Assembly: GCA_035629775.1 (NCBI GenBank)
Contig: DASPHG010000024.1
Span: forward strand, 1-64,000
DNA length: 64,000 bases
Origin: DASPHG01 sp035629775
GTDB taxonomy: Bacteria; Actinomycetota; Thermoleophilia; Solirubrobacterales; Thermoleophilaceae
Direction of reading: 5' to 3'
Under the pieces are notes generated by a model that saw nothing but the letters and a program-made list of their open reading frames with translations, ran no database searches and had not been told where the DNA came from. Below are positions 34,698 through 41,404 of this stretch, piece after piece. Numbering within the stretch: position 1 is the first letter of the stretch; each line of letters opens with the position of its first letter. Position numbers and translations under genes: made by a program.

Positions 34698-34970
34698 ATG
34701 TTGAAGCGAATCACCTTGGCTGCCACGGTCGTGGGGGCTGCGGCGGCCTTTTTCGTGCCGCAGGCCAGCGCGATCGGCGGTCCCGGAGACCGGGGCCTGG
34801 GGCTGGTCACCGCGACTCAAGCGCGGAGCATTGGTGGGCCGGGCGACGCCCCACCGGGATTCGCCCGCGCGACCTCGAACACACGGTTCATCGGCGGGCC
34901 TGGCGATACGCCGCGCCTGCTGGTCCCGGGCCTCGGCAAGCTCACCGTGGGCGGCGCACTCCCACAGTAA
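34698..34970 (+). CDS. Small secreted peptide with three IGGPGD repeats
   Basis: A 90-residue precursor. I chose ATG 34698 because AGGAAAGGA stands six bases upstream; an in-frame ATG at 34665 directly follows a -10 hexamer and could start a leaderless form 11 residues longer. The signal peptide (LAATVVGAAAAFFVPQASA) is followed by three copies of IGGPGD spaced 23-24 residues apart: SAIGGPGDRG, RSIGGPGDAP and RFIGGPGDTP. The copies sit in otherwise low-complexity sequence. No family is recognised. The gene is followed by two strong hairpins. Confidence 0.65.
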   Translation: MLKRITLAATVVGAAAAFFVPQASAIGGPGDRGLGLVTATQARSIGGPGDAPPGFARATSNTRFIGGPGDTPRLLVPGLGKLTVGGALPQ

Positions 34971-34981
34971 GGAATGCGTCC

Positions 34982-35003
34982 GCGCCGCCCTTGATGGGCG
35001 GCG
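34982..35003 (+). terminator. Rho-independent-type hairpin
   Basis: A nine-base perfect stem GCGCCGCCC / GGGCGGCGC closes on a five-base loop (TTGAT), 12 bases after the stop of the IGGPGD peptide gene. There is no long U-tract, as is common in high-GC actinobacteria. Confidence 0.6.
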
Positions 35004-35017
35004 CCTTCGCTGGAGAA

Positions 35018-35050
35018 CGCGAGGGCCACCCCGCTGGGGCGGCCCTCGCG
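35018..35050 (+). terminator. Second perfect hairpin
   Basis: A ten-base perfect stem CGCGAGGGCC / GGCCCTCGCG with an inner CCCC-GCT-GGGG extension. With the hairpin at 34982 it forms a tandem terminator for the peptide gene. It could instead stop the convergent RTX gene. Confidence 0.55.
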
Positions 35051-35070
35051 CCCCGAAGCTGCCGGGCTAG

Positions 35071-35120
35071 CGCAAGCAACAACCATTGATGGACTTAGTG
35101 GGACGGTTATCGAACCCTCG
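35071..35120 (+). repeat. 50-bp direct repeat, copy A
   Basis: The stretch beginning CGCAAGCAACAACCATTGAT and ending GGTTATCGAACCCTCG recurs at 39451-39500 with 46 of 50 bases identical, in the same orientation, 4.38 kb away. Copy A is followed by a hairpin at 35113-35137. It lies between convergent genes and is not coding. It may be a recombination or attachment site, or a small RNA. Confidence 0.75.
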
Positions 35121-35137
35121 AGCCCGCCCCGAGGGTT
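35113..35137 (+). terminator. Hairpin overlapping the end of repeat copy A
   Basis: An eight-base stem AACCCTCG / CGAGGGTT around a nine-base loop. It would terminate a transcript running through the repeat, or the RTX gene from the other side. Confidence 0.5.
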
Positions 35138-35209
35138 AAGCCGGCGGCGGCGGCTCACTCGAGGCGCACGCGGCTTCAGGCGGCGGTTCGGACTGCCGGC
35201 CGCGGCGGC

Positions 35210-38200
35210 CTAGCCGCGCTTTGGGCGCCGCTTCCACCCTGCGCGCGGCCCCGCAAGGCCCGCGGCGTCCAGCGGGACGACGCTCGCGAGGATCAGGCCC
35301 TTCGGAGTCCGCAGCCGCGGCTTGCGGGTTGACCTGCTCGCGGTGAGGCCGTCTCTCGTGGTCAGGGCGACGGCGTAGCTCCTGGCGGCGGGCTGGCGCC
35401 GCCAGCTGAGCTTGCGTCCCTTGAGCTTCACCTTCGCCGGCCGTTCGAGCTTCGGACCGCTGTAGTGCGCGACGGTGAGGCTGTCTCGCGGCAGGCCGTT
35501 CTGAAGCACGAGCGCCCGGATCGCGTGCCTGCCCGGGGCCACGTTGAGGCGCCTGCTGCCGCGGGCCCGCGCCGTCGTGGCGATGATGCTCGGGGCGCCC
35601 CGAGCGACGTCGACGAACTGGACCTGCTGCCCCGGGATCGGCTTCAGGCGCCATTTCAGACGGCCGCCCGCCACCTTCGCGGCGACCGAGACCCGCGGGA
35701 GGTTGGTGGCCAGGCCGACCTTCGATAGTTGGCTGCCTGCCACGGCCGTCACGGTGTATTCCCCTGGCCGGGGCTTGGTCAGGACGACGAAGGTCGTCCG
35801 CTTCAGCGGATCCTGCACGAGGAGTGTGTCGCGCAGTTGGATCCCCTCGTCTCCCGCGGGGGTCCGGAGGGCGAATCCGTGGGGCCCCGAGACCTGCACC
35901 TTCGGAGGCGCCGTGGACCCCTCGATTGCGATGGTCTGCACGCGGGTCCCGGCGGCCACGTCGACTGTCCGGGAGTCCGACCGGCCCGCGGCGGCTGCGA
36001 CCACCCGTAGCGGCCCGATGTCGCATCCGGACGTCGCAAAGGTCGCTGCCGACTCCGGCCAGCGCCGGACGAAGCCGCGGCGGAACCCCTCTTGGCCGGC
36101 ACAGACCGCCATGCCCTTCGAAGACACGATTGCCTCTGCCTGCGCGCCGAGCACGAAGTCGAGGATGCCGGGCATCGTCACCTGCGCCGATCCCTCGAGG
36201 CTGAATCCGCTGAGCGACAGCCACGATCGCGTCTGATCGATCTGGGCGACGAGCCCGTAGCCGCCGACCGTGTGGTCGAGCTTGCCCCCGACCGTGACAT
36301 GTCGGCCGTGCGTGTATTTGATCGACCCCTCGGCGATCGCGGCATCGATGACCTTCAGGGCGCCGTCGAAAGCGATCGACCACGGGGCACCGCGCGGCAG
36401 GCCCAGCGTCACCTTCCCGTCCGCGGAAATGGCCGTCTTGCCGAGGATCTGCGGCCCGGCGCTCACCGTCCCCAGAGCGCTCATCTCGATACCGGCCGGG
36501 TCGGTCGTGGCTGCGAACTCGCCTCCGACCCGCTGGAGGAAGAGCGGTGTCGTCCCAAGCGGGCGGTTCAGCGATGAGGCGACGAGGGAGAACTTGCGGA
36601 GCGGCCCGAAGAATCCGTCCGGTCCCAGCTCGGTCGTGATCCGGAATTCAGCGTCGTTGCCGAGCGCGGTATTGGTCGGTCCGAAGGCGAGCGACGCCCC
36701 GCCGCTGAAGGAAGGCTCCGAGCTATCGAATCCGAGCTCGATGTTTCGGAGGCGCAGCAGGCCGAACAGCCACGCCTGCTCTATCGCGACCTTGCCTTGG
36801 AACGTGACTCCCTTCTCGTTGGAACTCGTGAATCCGAGCTCGAACGACGGGCCAACCTCCTCCCCGGACGACTCCCCCGGAACCACCTGGAACAGGCCCT
36901 TTGGGAGGGCGATTTTCAGCGTGACGCTGGCCTGCCCGCCGTTCTCCTTGCTGAGCTCGAAGCCGGGTTTGACCACGAGGGGAAGTCCGAGGAAGTCCGG
37001 CTCCTCATCGGAATCTCCCTCGCCCATGTCGATCTTCTCGGTCAGGAGGGCGTTCTGGGCGTTCGACCACCTGAAGGCAATCGGGATCGGTAGGACCGCC
37101 TTGGCGAAGACGAAGTCGACGGGGCCCGTCGTCTTGACCATCCCGTTGAGCGCCTTCTCGCTGAGGATGATCTTCGTGCCGGGGCGCGGGCGCACCTGAA
37201 TGCCGTTGATGAACACGGGGCCCGTGCTGACGCGCCCGACCTCACCCTCGTCGTAAATCAGCGCGAAACAGGAGCTCGGGACCGGGGCGATCGCGACGAT
37301 CGCTCCGAAGGCCACCTGGTTCACGGTGCCGTTCGGGCAGCCTGCGGGGGGAGGGGCGACGGGGTTTCCGTCCTCACCGTCAGGGGCACCCTCGTCGGCC
37401 GGCGCGCGCACGCGCCAACTCGCAGTCGCGGCTGTGGAGCGGTTGCCGACCCCGTCGACGGCCGAGACCGAGAACGTGTGCGGTCCCTCGCCCAGCGCGA
37501 GCAGCTGATGTGGGGAGGCGCAGTCGGCCGGCGCACCGGTGTCGAGCACGCATTCGAAGGCGCCGCCAGCCTCGGACGTGGTGAACTCGATCACGGCATC
37601 CGGGGGGTTGTTCTCGCCGCTCGGGGCGGACGTGATCGTCACGGTCGGCGGAGAGGTGTCCACGGTCCACCTGCGTTCCGTCGGCGGGCCTGCCGCTGTC
37701 GTGTTCGGGTGGTAGCGGACCTTGAAGACGTGCTCCCCGTCGGCGAGCGCCGTGTACTCCCGCGGCTGCGTGTTGCAGGTCACGAACGCGGAGCCGTCGA
37801 GGCTGCACTCGAAGCTCCCCGCGACGGCGATGGGCGAGACGTATTGGAACGATGCGGACGGCGAGCTGACGGCGCCCTGGGGACCGCTCGTGATAATCAC
37901 GCCTGAGCTCTCGCAGTTCTTGAGGACGTCGAGCGGGTCGGCCTCCACGGAGTCGATGCCTGGTCCGCAGTCCACCAGGGGGTCTATCTCGCCGTCGGCC
38001 ACGAAGATCGCGTCGTTTCCGGATCCGCCCTCGATCGAGTCGCGCCCGGTCCCGCCGGTGATCGTGTCGCCGTCGAGGCCGCCCTGGAGGTAGTCGTTGC
38101 CCGCTCCGCCCTCGACGACGTTGGCGCCGCCGCCGGACTTGATCCGCAGGTCGTCGTCGCCGCCGTGGCCGCGCAGCACGTCGTGACCGGGCGCGCCGAA

Positions 38201-38944
38201 CACGCCGAAGCCGTAGAGCGCGTTGGGCCCATCGTTGCCGTCGAGACGGTCGGCGAACGAGGTGCCGGCGAGGTTCTCGGCGGTGGAGACCGTGCCGAGT
38301 TGCCCGGGGAAGCCATCCCCGATCATGCCGTCGAGGTTGGCGGTGACACCGTCGCTGACGGCGCCCGGCGGAGTCTGGAAGATCACCCAGTCGGTGCCGG
38401 GCCCGCCGACGACCTCGTCGGCACCGGGGCCGAGGTGGAGGGTGTCGTCACCGTCTCCGCCGGACACGAGGTCCGTGCCGGGTCCGCCGCTGATCGTGTC
38501 GTTACCGAAGTCGCCGAAATACGAGCCTGGAGGGGACGGGCATGGTGCGTGGGTCGGCAGGTTTATGGTGTCGGCTCCGTCGCCGGCATGAACCGTGACG
38601 TTGACCTTCGCCGCGCAGAGGTCGATGGAGTCGTTGCCGTCACCGGGGTTGATGGACCATTCGGTGTCGCCCATGCTCGTGCAGAGAATCCGCCAGGTGA
38701 ACTGCGAGTCCTGCCGACACTCCGAGAGCGTCTCGCTCGGCAGGCCGCCCGGCGAGGCGTGGTCGGCCAGGAAGTGCGTCCACATGCCGAAGCCGCGGTC
38801 CTCGGTGACCAGGTACATCCAATTGGTCTCGCCCGGCGGGGCGGTCCAATGCCACACCGTTCCCGAGTGCGACACGAACGAGGCCGTCGCAACGGCCGGC
38901 GCGATGGATATCGCACACAGTGCGACGGCCACGAGCGCGAACAT
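35210..38944 (-). CDS. Large secreted RTX-type (calcium-binding nonapeptide) protein
   Basis: A 1244-residue exported protein. I chose ATG 38944 because it puts a signal peptide (FALVAVALCAISIAPAVATA) at the start. Residues about 110-330 hold glycine-aspartate nonapeptide repeats (GDGNDSIDLC, GGPGTDLVSGGDGDDTLHLG, GGTGRDSIEGGSGNDAIFV) that fold on calcium. Two Ig-like domains follow (SFECSLDGSAFVTCNTQP, and AFECVLDTGAPADCASP), then a long beta-rich region and a basic C-terminal domain. No protease or lipase motif is seen and no type I secretion genes are nearby, so export is by the Sec signal. Role unknown, probably surface or matrix. Confidence 0.8.
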   Translation of the reverse strand: MFALVAVALCAISIAPAVATASFVSHSGTVWHWTAPPGETNWMYLVTEDRGFGMWTHFLADHASPGGLPSETLSECRQDSQFTWRILCTSMGDTEWSINPGDGNDSIDLCAAKVNVTVHAGDGADTINLPTHAPCPSPPGSYFGDFGNDTISGGPGTDLVSGGDGDDTLHLGPGADEVVGGPGTDWVIFQTPPGAVSDGVTANLDGMIGDGFPGQLGTVSTAENLAGTSFADRLDGNDGPNALYGFGVFGAPGHDVLRGHGGDDDLRIKSGGGANVVEGGAGNDYLQGGLDGDTITGGTGRDSIEGGSGNDAIFVADGEIDPLVDCGPGIDSVEADPLDVLKNCESSGVIITSGPQGAVSSPSASFQYVSPIAVAGSFECSLDGSAFVTCNTQPREYTALADGEHVFKVRYHPNTTAAGPPTERRWTVDTSPPTVTITSAPSGENNPPDAVIEFTTSEAGGAFECVLDTGAPADCASPHQLLALGEGPHTFSVSAVDGVGNRSTAATASWRVRAPADEGAPDGEDGNPVAPPPAGCPNGTVNQVAFGAIVAIAPVPSSCFALIYDEGEVGRVSTGPVFINGIQVRPRPGTKIILSEKALNGMVKTTGPVDFVFAKAVLPIPIAFRWSNAQNALLTEKIDMGEGDSDEEPDFLGLPLVVKPGFELSKENGGQASVTLKIALPKGLFQVVPGESSGEEVGPSFELGFTSSNEKGVTFQGKVAIEQAWLFGLLRLRNIELGFDSSEPSFSGGASLAFGPTNTALGNDAEFRITTELGPDGFFGPLRKFSLVASSLNRPLGTTPLFLQRVGGEFAATTDPAGIEMSALGTVSAGPQILGKTAISADGKVTLGLPRGAPWSIAFDGALKVIDAAIAEGSIKYTHGRHVTVGGKLDHTVGGYGLVAQIDQTRSWLSLSGFSLEGSAQVTMPGILDFVLGAQAEAIVSSKGMAVCAGQEGFRRGFVRRWPESAATFATSGCDIGPLRVVAAAAGRSDSRTVDVAAGTRVQTIAIEGSTAPPKVQVSGPHGFALRTPAGDEGIQLRDTLLVQDPLKRTTFVVLTKPRPGEYTVTAVAGSQLSKVGLATNLPRVSVAAKVAGGRLKWRLKPIPGQQVQFVDVARGAPSIIATTARARGSRRLNVAPGRHAIRALVLQNGLPRDSLTVAHYSGPKLERPAKVKLKGRKLSWRRQPAARSYAVALTTRDGLTASRSTRKPRLRTPKGLILASVVPLDAAGLAGPRAGWKRRPKRG

Positions 38945-38990
38945 GCGGGAGCGCGAGCCATGCGGAGCTCCTCTCGCTCCGTCTAGTTCC

Positions 38991-39149
38991 CTACTCCTCC
39001 TCAGCCATCCCCAGGAAGTCGTCGCGGGAGAGCTTCCCGACGAGGTCGGGATGGTTCCCGTTGACATGCTGCTCGGCCTTCTGGACGAGCTCGTCGTCGC
39101 TCGCTCCGGTGATGACCTGGCCGCACTCGCAGTTGATCTGTCGCGCCAC
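38991..39149 (-). CDS. DUF1059 small protein
   Basis: A 52-residue protein from GTG 39149, chosen because AAAGGAG lies six bases upstream. The sequence starts ARQINCECGQVITGASDDEL and ends LSRDDFLGMAEEE, with the two-cysteine C-E-C-G and the NGNHPDLVGK segment typical of DUF1059. Such proteins are short and widespread in actinobacteria; function unknown. Upstream of it, facing the other way, lie an 11-bp-phased repeat and a SARP remnant. Confidence 0.85.
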   Translation of the reverse strand: MARQINCECGQVITGASDDELVQKAEQHVNGNHPDLVGKLSRDDFLGMAEEE

Positions 39150-39204
39150 TGTGAACTCCTTTTCCGGTCGGTTTGCATGAGCCCGGCGATTGTCAACCGG
39201 GCGC

Positions 39205-39232
39205 GTTGAAACTAGGTTGGAGAAAGGTTGGA
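39205..39232 (+). promoter_or_regulatory. Three 11-bp-phased GTTGRA repeats, possible SARP operator
   Basis: GTTGAA at 39205, GTTGGA at 39216 and GTTGGA at 39227 are spaced exactly 11 bases apart, one helical turn. SARP-type regulators (ActII-ORF4, AfsR) bind direct heptamer repeats spaced 11 or 22 bp. The site lies directly upstream of a SARP-gene remnant and between it and the DUF1059 gene. Confidence 0.45.
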
Positions 39233-39239
39233 CCCCTCC

Positions 39240-39430
39240 GCATCGCGAGTGCAGCTCTGCGCGGAGACGGGACTGCCTGCCGCCGACTCGTCGCTGACGT
39301 CTCTGCTGTCGAAGGTGCGGAAGGTGATCGGGCCCGGACATCGTCGTCGGGCGCGACGAGCCGCGGCTCGAGCTGCCGCCCGGCGCGTTTCGTGGACGTC
39401 GAGGCTGCGCTAAGACCGCCGCTGCCGCTT
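39240..39430 (+). pseudogene. Frameshifted SARP/BTAD regulator remnant
   Basis: One frame gives GLPAADSSLTSLLSKVRKVIGP, shortened here to its core LTSLLSKVRKVIGP. A second frame continues DIVVGRDEPRLELPPGAF and a third continues FVDVEAAL. Together they spell the recognition helix and wing region of a SARP winged-helix domain (typically SxLRRxLGPDxLVGRxELRLxLPxxAxVDVEAA). At least two frameshifts break it and the BTAD part is absent, so it is a decayed fragment. Confidence 0.6.
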
Positions 39431-39450
39431 TGCGCGAGAAGCGAAGGTGG

Positions 39451-39500
39451 CGCAAGCAACAACCATTAATGGACTTGGTGGGACGGTTATCGAATTCTCG
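39451..39500 (+). repeat. 50-bp direct repeat, copy B
   Basis: Second copy of the element at 35071-35120 (46 of 50 bases identical), same orientation, here ending GAATTCTCG and without the following hairpin of copy A. It lies just past the SARP remnant and before the convergent NTF2-like gene. Confidence 0.75.
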
Positions 39501-39532
39501 ATCCGGCGTCGACCCTGTCGCTTGGGTCCCCG

Positions 39533-39928
39533 TCACTCATCAAGCGCGTTGAGAGCCTCTTCCCAGCTGGCGTAGTTCACAAAGCGAAGCGGGCGTCCGA
39601 GCTCATCGAAGTACCACACCTCGCAACCGTCGGCGTCGATCTCGATCCCACTGCCACGACCGATCGCTCGTTCCCGATAGGCCACGAGGACGACGTCGCG
39701 GACAGCCTCGGCCCTGAGCAAGTCCACGTGAAAAGTCGCGAAGACCTCAGCCAGGTCGTGGAGGTAATGGCGAAAGCCGGAGTGACCTCGGTAGCGACGC
39801 CCAAAGAGCGCGTCGAATTCCGAGACGAAGGAGAACTCGGGCGAGATGAGCTCCGCTGCGCGGTCGACGGCCCGCTCGTTGAACGCGGCATAGACCCGCC
39901 TCACCGCCTCGACGTCCCCTGGCGTCAT
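39533..39928 (-). CDS. SnoaL-like / NTF2-fold protein
   Basis: A 131-residue protein of ordinary SnoaL length: DVEAVRRVYAAFNERAVDRAAELISPEF, YRGHSGFRHYLHDLAEVFATF, FHVDLLRAEAVRDVVLVAY and DGCEVWYFDELGRPLRF. These are the helix-rich entry and curved sheet of the fold. Without clear catalytic residues I do not assign a reaction. It is about 40 bases from the tRNA 3'-end remnant on the right. Confidence 0.8.
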   Translation of the reverse strand: MTPGDVEAVRRVYAAFNERAVDRAAELISPEFSFVSEFDALFGRRYRGHSGFRHYLHDLAEVFATFHVDLLRAEAVRDVVLVAYRERAIGRGSGIEIDADGCEVWYFDELGRPLRFVNYASWEEALNALDE

Positions 39929-39967
39929 CGTTGTCGCCGAGTATCCCTAGGCGACAGCAACCAAGCA

Positions 39968-40933
39968 ATGGAGAGGGTGGGGAATCGAACCTCCCCGTCT
40001 GATATTGCGGTAAGTCACCGTAACGGAGTTGTTACGCACGTCATCCGCGCACGCCAGTCCGCGCGAAAAAATCACACCGTGTGCTCCGATGAGCCTTGTG
40101 CGGTGTGTGCTCTGTCGTGGCTCGCGGGTGTGCTCGAAGCCGAGGGGACCTTCCTGAAACCGCCGCCGTCCTCACTGAACTGCCCAATCATTTCCTTTCG
40201 GACCACTGACCGGGACGTCGCGGAACTTGTAGCGACCGCCTTTGGCGTCGGAGTCACGTCAAATCGAAAAGGCGTCCATCGGACGGAGTACGCGGCGACT
40301 CTGAAGGGCGCAAACGCCGTACGGCTCATGCGGGAGCTTCACACGATGCTCGGCGAACGGCGAGGAAAAGCGATAACCGCTGCACTAGGGCTGTATCGAC
40401 CGCCAGCTCGCAAGCTGTCACACGCCGAGGCGGGGCGAATCAGGGATCGGCACAAACAGGGAGTGGCTATAGCGCAGCTCGCCCGCGAACTCGGAGTTAC
40501 GCGGCAGACGATCTACGCGATCGTGAATGAGCGGATCTACCGCGCACCGCCGCCAGCGCCTTGGCGAGATGATCTGCCGTCCCTCATCCCTGCGCCGACG
40601 GATTGCTCCCTGGCCTCACCGGCCGAGCTCAGCTGGCTAGCCGGCTGGGTCGAAGGCGAAGGCAGCTTCCTCGCGCCGCCGCCGAGTGACCCGCGTCGGC
40701 CGCGAGTAAGCGCCATGACGCGCGACCTTGACGTGATTGAGCGCGCAGCAAGGATCCTCGACGTGAGTCCCACCCGACACTATGACCGCCGATCGCGGGC
40801 GCGCGCCTGGAGCCCGCTGTTCCGCGTTCTTAGCTGCGGGAGGCGCGCGGTCGAGCTCATGCACGCGATCGACCCGATGATGGGCGCCCGTCGCCGCGCA
40901 CAGATTGGTCAGGCACTTGCCGCGGTGTCGTAA
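39968..40933 (+). CDS. Double-LAGLIDADG homing-endonuclease-like protein with internal HTH
   Basis: A 321-residue protein from ATG 39968; the folded part starts near residue 45, and GTG 40079 is a shorter alternative. Two LAGLIDADG motifs are present: SWLAGVLEAEGTF (residues 50-62) and SWLAGWVEGEGSF (222-234), each with the acidic residue near its end. Between them, about residues 153-192, lies a resolvase-like helix-turn-helix (IAQLARELGVTRQTIYAIV). Single-chain LAGLIDADG nucleases cut long asymmetric sites; an inserted HTH would extend DNA recognition. It ends 35 bases before the tmRNA gene. Activity is inferred. Confidence 0.8.
   Translation: MERVGNRTSPSDIAVSHRNGVVTHVIRARQSARKNHTVCSDEPCAVCALSWLAGVLEAEGTFLKPPPSSLNCPIISFRTTDRDVAELVATAFGVGVTSNRKGVHRTEYAATLKGANAVRLMRELHTMLGERRGKAITAALGLYRPPARKLSHAEAGRIRDRHKQGVAIAQLARELGVTRQTIYAIVNERIYRAPPPAPWRDDLPSLIPAPTDCSLASPAELSWLAGWVEGEGSFLAPPPSDPRRPRVSAMTRDLDVIERAARILDVSPTRHYDRRSRARAWSPLFRVLSCGRRAVELMHAIDPMMGARRRAQIGQALAAVS
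39969..39996 (-). other. tRNA 3'-end remnant (T-loop and acceptor strand)
   Basis: On the minus strand the bases GGTTCGATTCCCC are followed by ACCCTCTCCA: a canonical T-loop TTCGATT and an acceptor strand CCTCTCC like that of some tRNA-Ser genes. The upstream half does not form a proper T-stem, and no D-arm, anticodon arm or 5' GGAGAGG is present within 100 bases. It looks like the tRNA 3' portion that integrative elements carry as an attachment site. Confidence 0.45.
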
Positions 40934-40968
40934 CCACTCTTCGACGCTACCCTTGAAGGGCAATCCAA

Positions 40969-41333
40969 GGGGGCGAAATAGCTTCGACGTGGGGCTGATC
41001 GTTCCGGATGTGGCGAGCCGAGGACCCCGGTCGGCCTCGTAAAAAAACCCGGGAACCAATAAGTGCGGACTCTCATGAGTTCGCCCTCGCCGCTTAACTA
41101 GGTGAGGGAGTCGCACCGGACAGCCCGCGGTCCGGGTTCGCGGCTTCAGATAGCGGGCTAACCCTGACGGCGTGACCCTCGACCGTCAGGGGACACCACT
41201 TCGAGGGTATGGCTCCGGTGACGTGCCCCGCGGATTGACCGACCCGGCCGCCGAGATCAGACTCCGACGGGAACGCTCGTAGTACGCATCGGGACGGGTT
41301 CCGCGGACGCCGGGGCAGTACCGGCCGCCTCCA
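40969..41333 (+). ncRNA. ssrA: tmRNA, tag peptide ADSHEFALAA
   Basis: Acceptor strand GGGGGCG (40969-40975) pairs fully, with one G-U, to CGCCTCC (41326-41332). A D-loop-like GCTTCGACG follows. The P2 helix pairs 41000-41010 with 41287-41296. The tag frame is 41065-41097: GCG GAC TCT CAT GAG TTC GCC CTC GCC GCT TAA. Three pseudoknot-like pairings (CGGAC/GTCCG, CTGACGG/CCGTCAG, ACCCTCGA/TTCGAGGGT) follow. The T-stem GCCGG/CCGGC (41309-41325) is perfect, but its loop is GGCAGTA instead of TTCRANN. No CCA is encoded. With SmpB (48021-48461) it should rescue stalled ribosomes. Confidence 0.85.
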
Positions 41334-41404
41334 CTTCGAAATACGGATCTAGCCGTCGCACCTTCCAACTCGTGGCGGGTACGCTGGGCGCGGACTCCCC
41401 GCTT

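Larger units (their letters stand above)
39150..39532. other. Non-coding accessory stretch with operator-like repeats, SARP remnant and direct repeat B
   Basis: The largest gap between genes in the window. Reading rightward it holds the ribosome site and probable promoter of the DUF1059 gene, a GC hairpin near 39182-39202, three phased GTTGRA repeats (39205-39232), a frameshifted SARP-regulator fragment (about 39240-39430) and direct repeat copy B (39451-39500). No intact reading frame with a start and a family match is present. Confidence 0.7.

Noticed and set aside
37980..38560. GC-rich short repeats inside the RTX gene
   Set aside because: They follow the nine-residue GGxGxDxLx coding period on the minus strand, so they are calcium-binding protein repeats and not DNA elements.
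39969..40060. A complete tRNA-Ser on the minus strand
   Set aside because: Only the T-loop and acceptor 3' strand are recognisable; the T-stem mismatches and there is no matching 5' acceptor, D-arm or anticodon arm.
40969..41333. A group I intron inside the tmRNA gene
   Set aside because: The two sides of the T-stem are separated by only seven bases and the whole RNA is 365 bases, so no intron is present in this copy.
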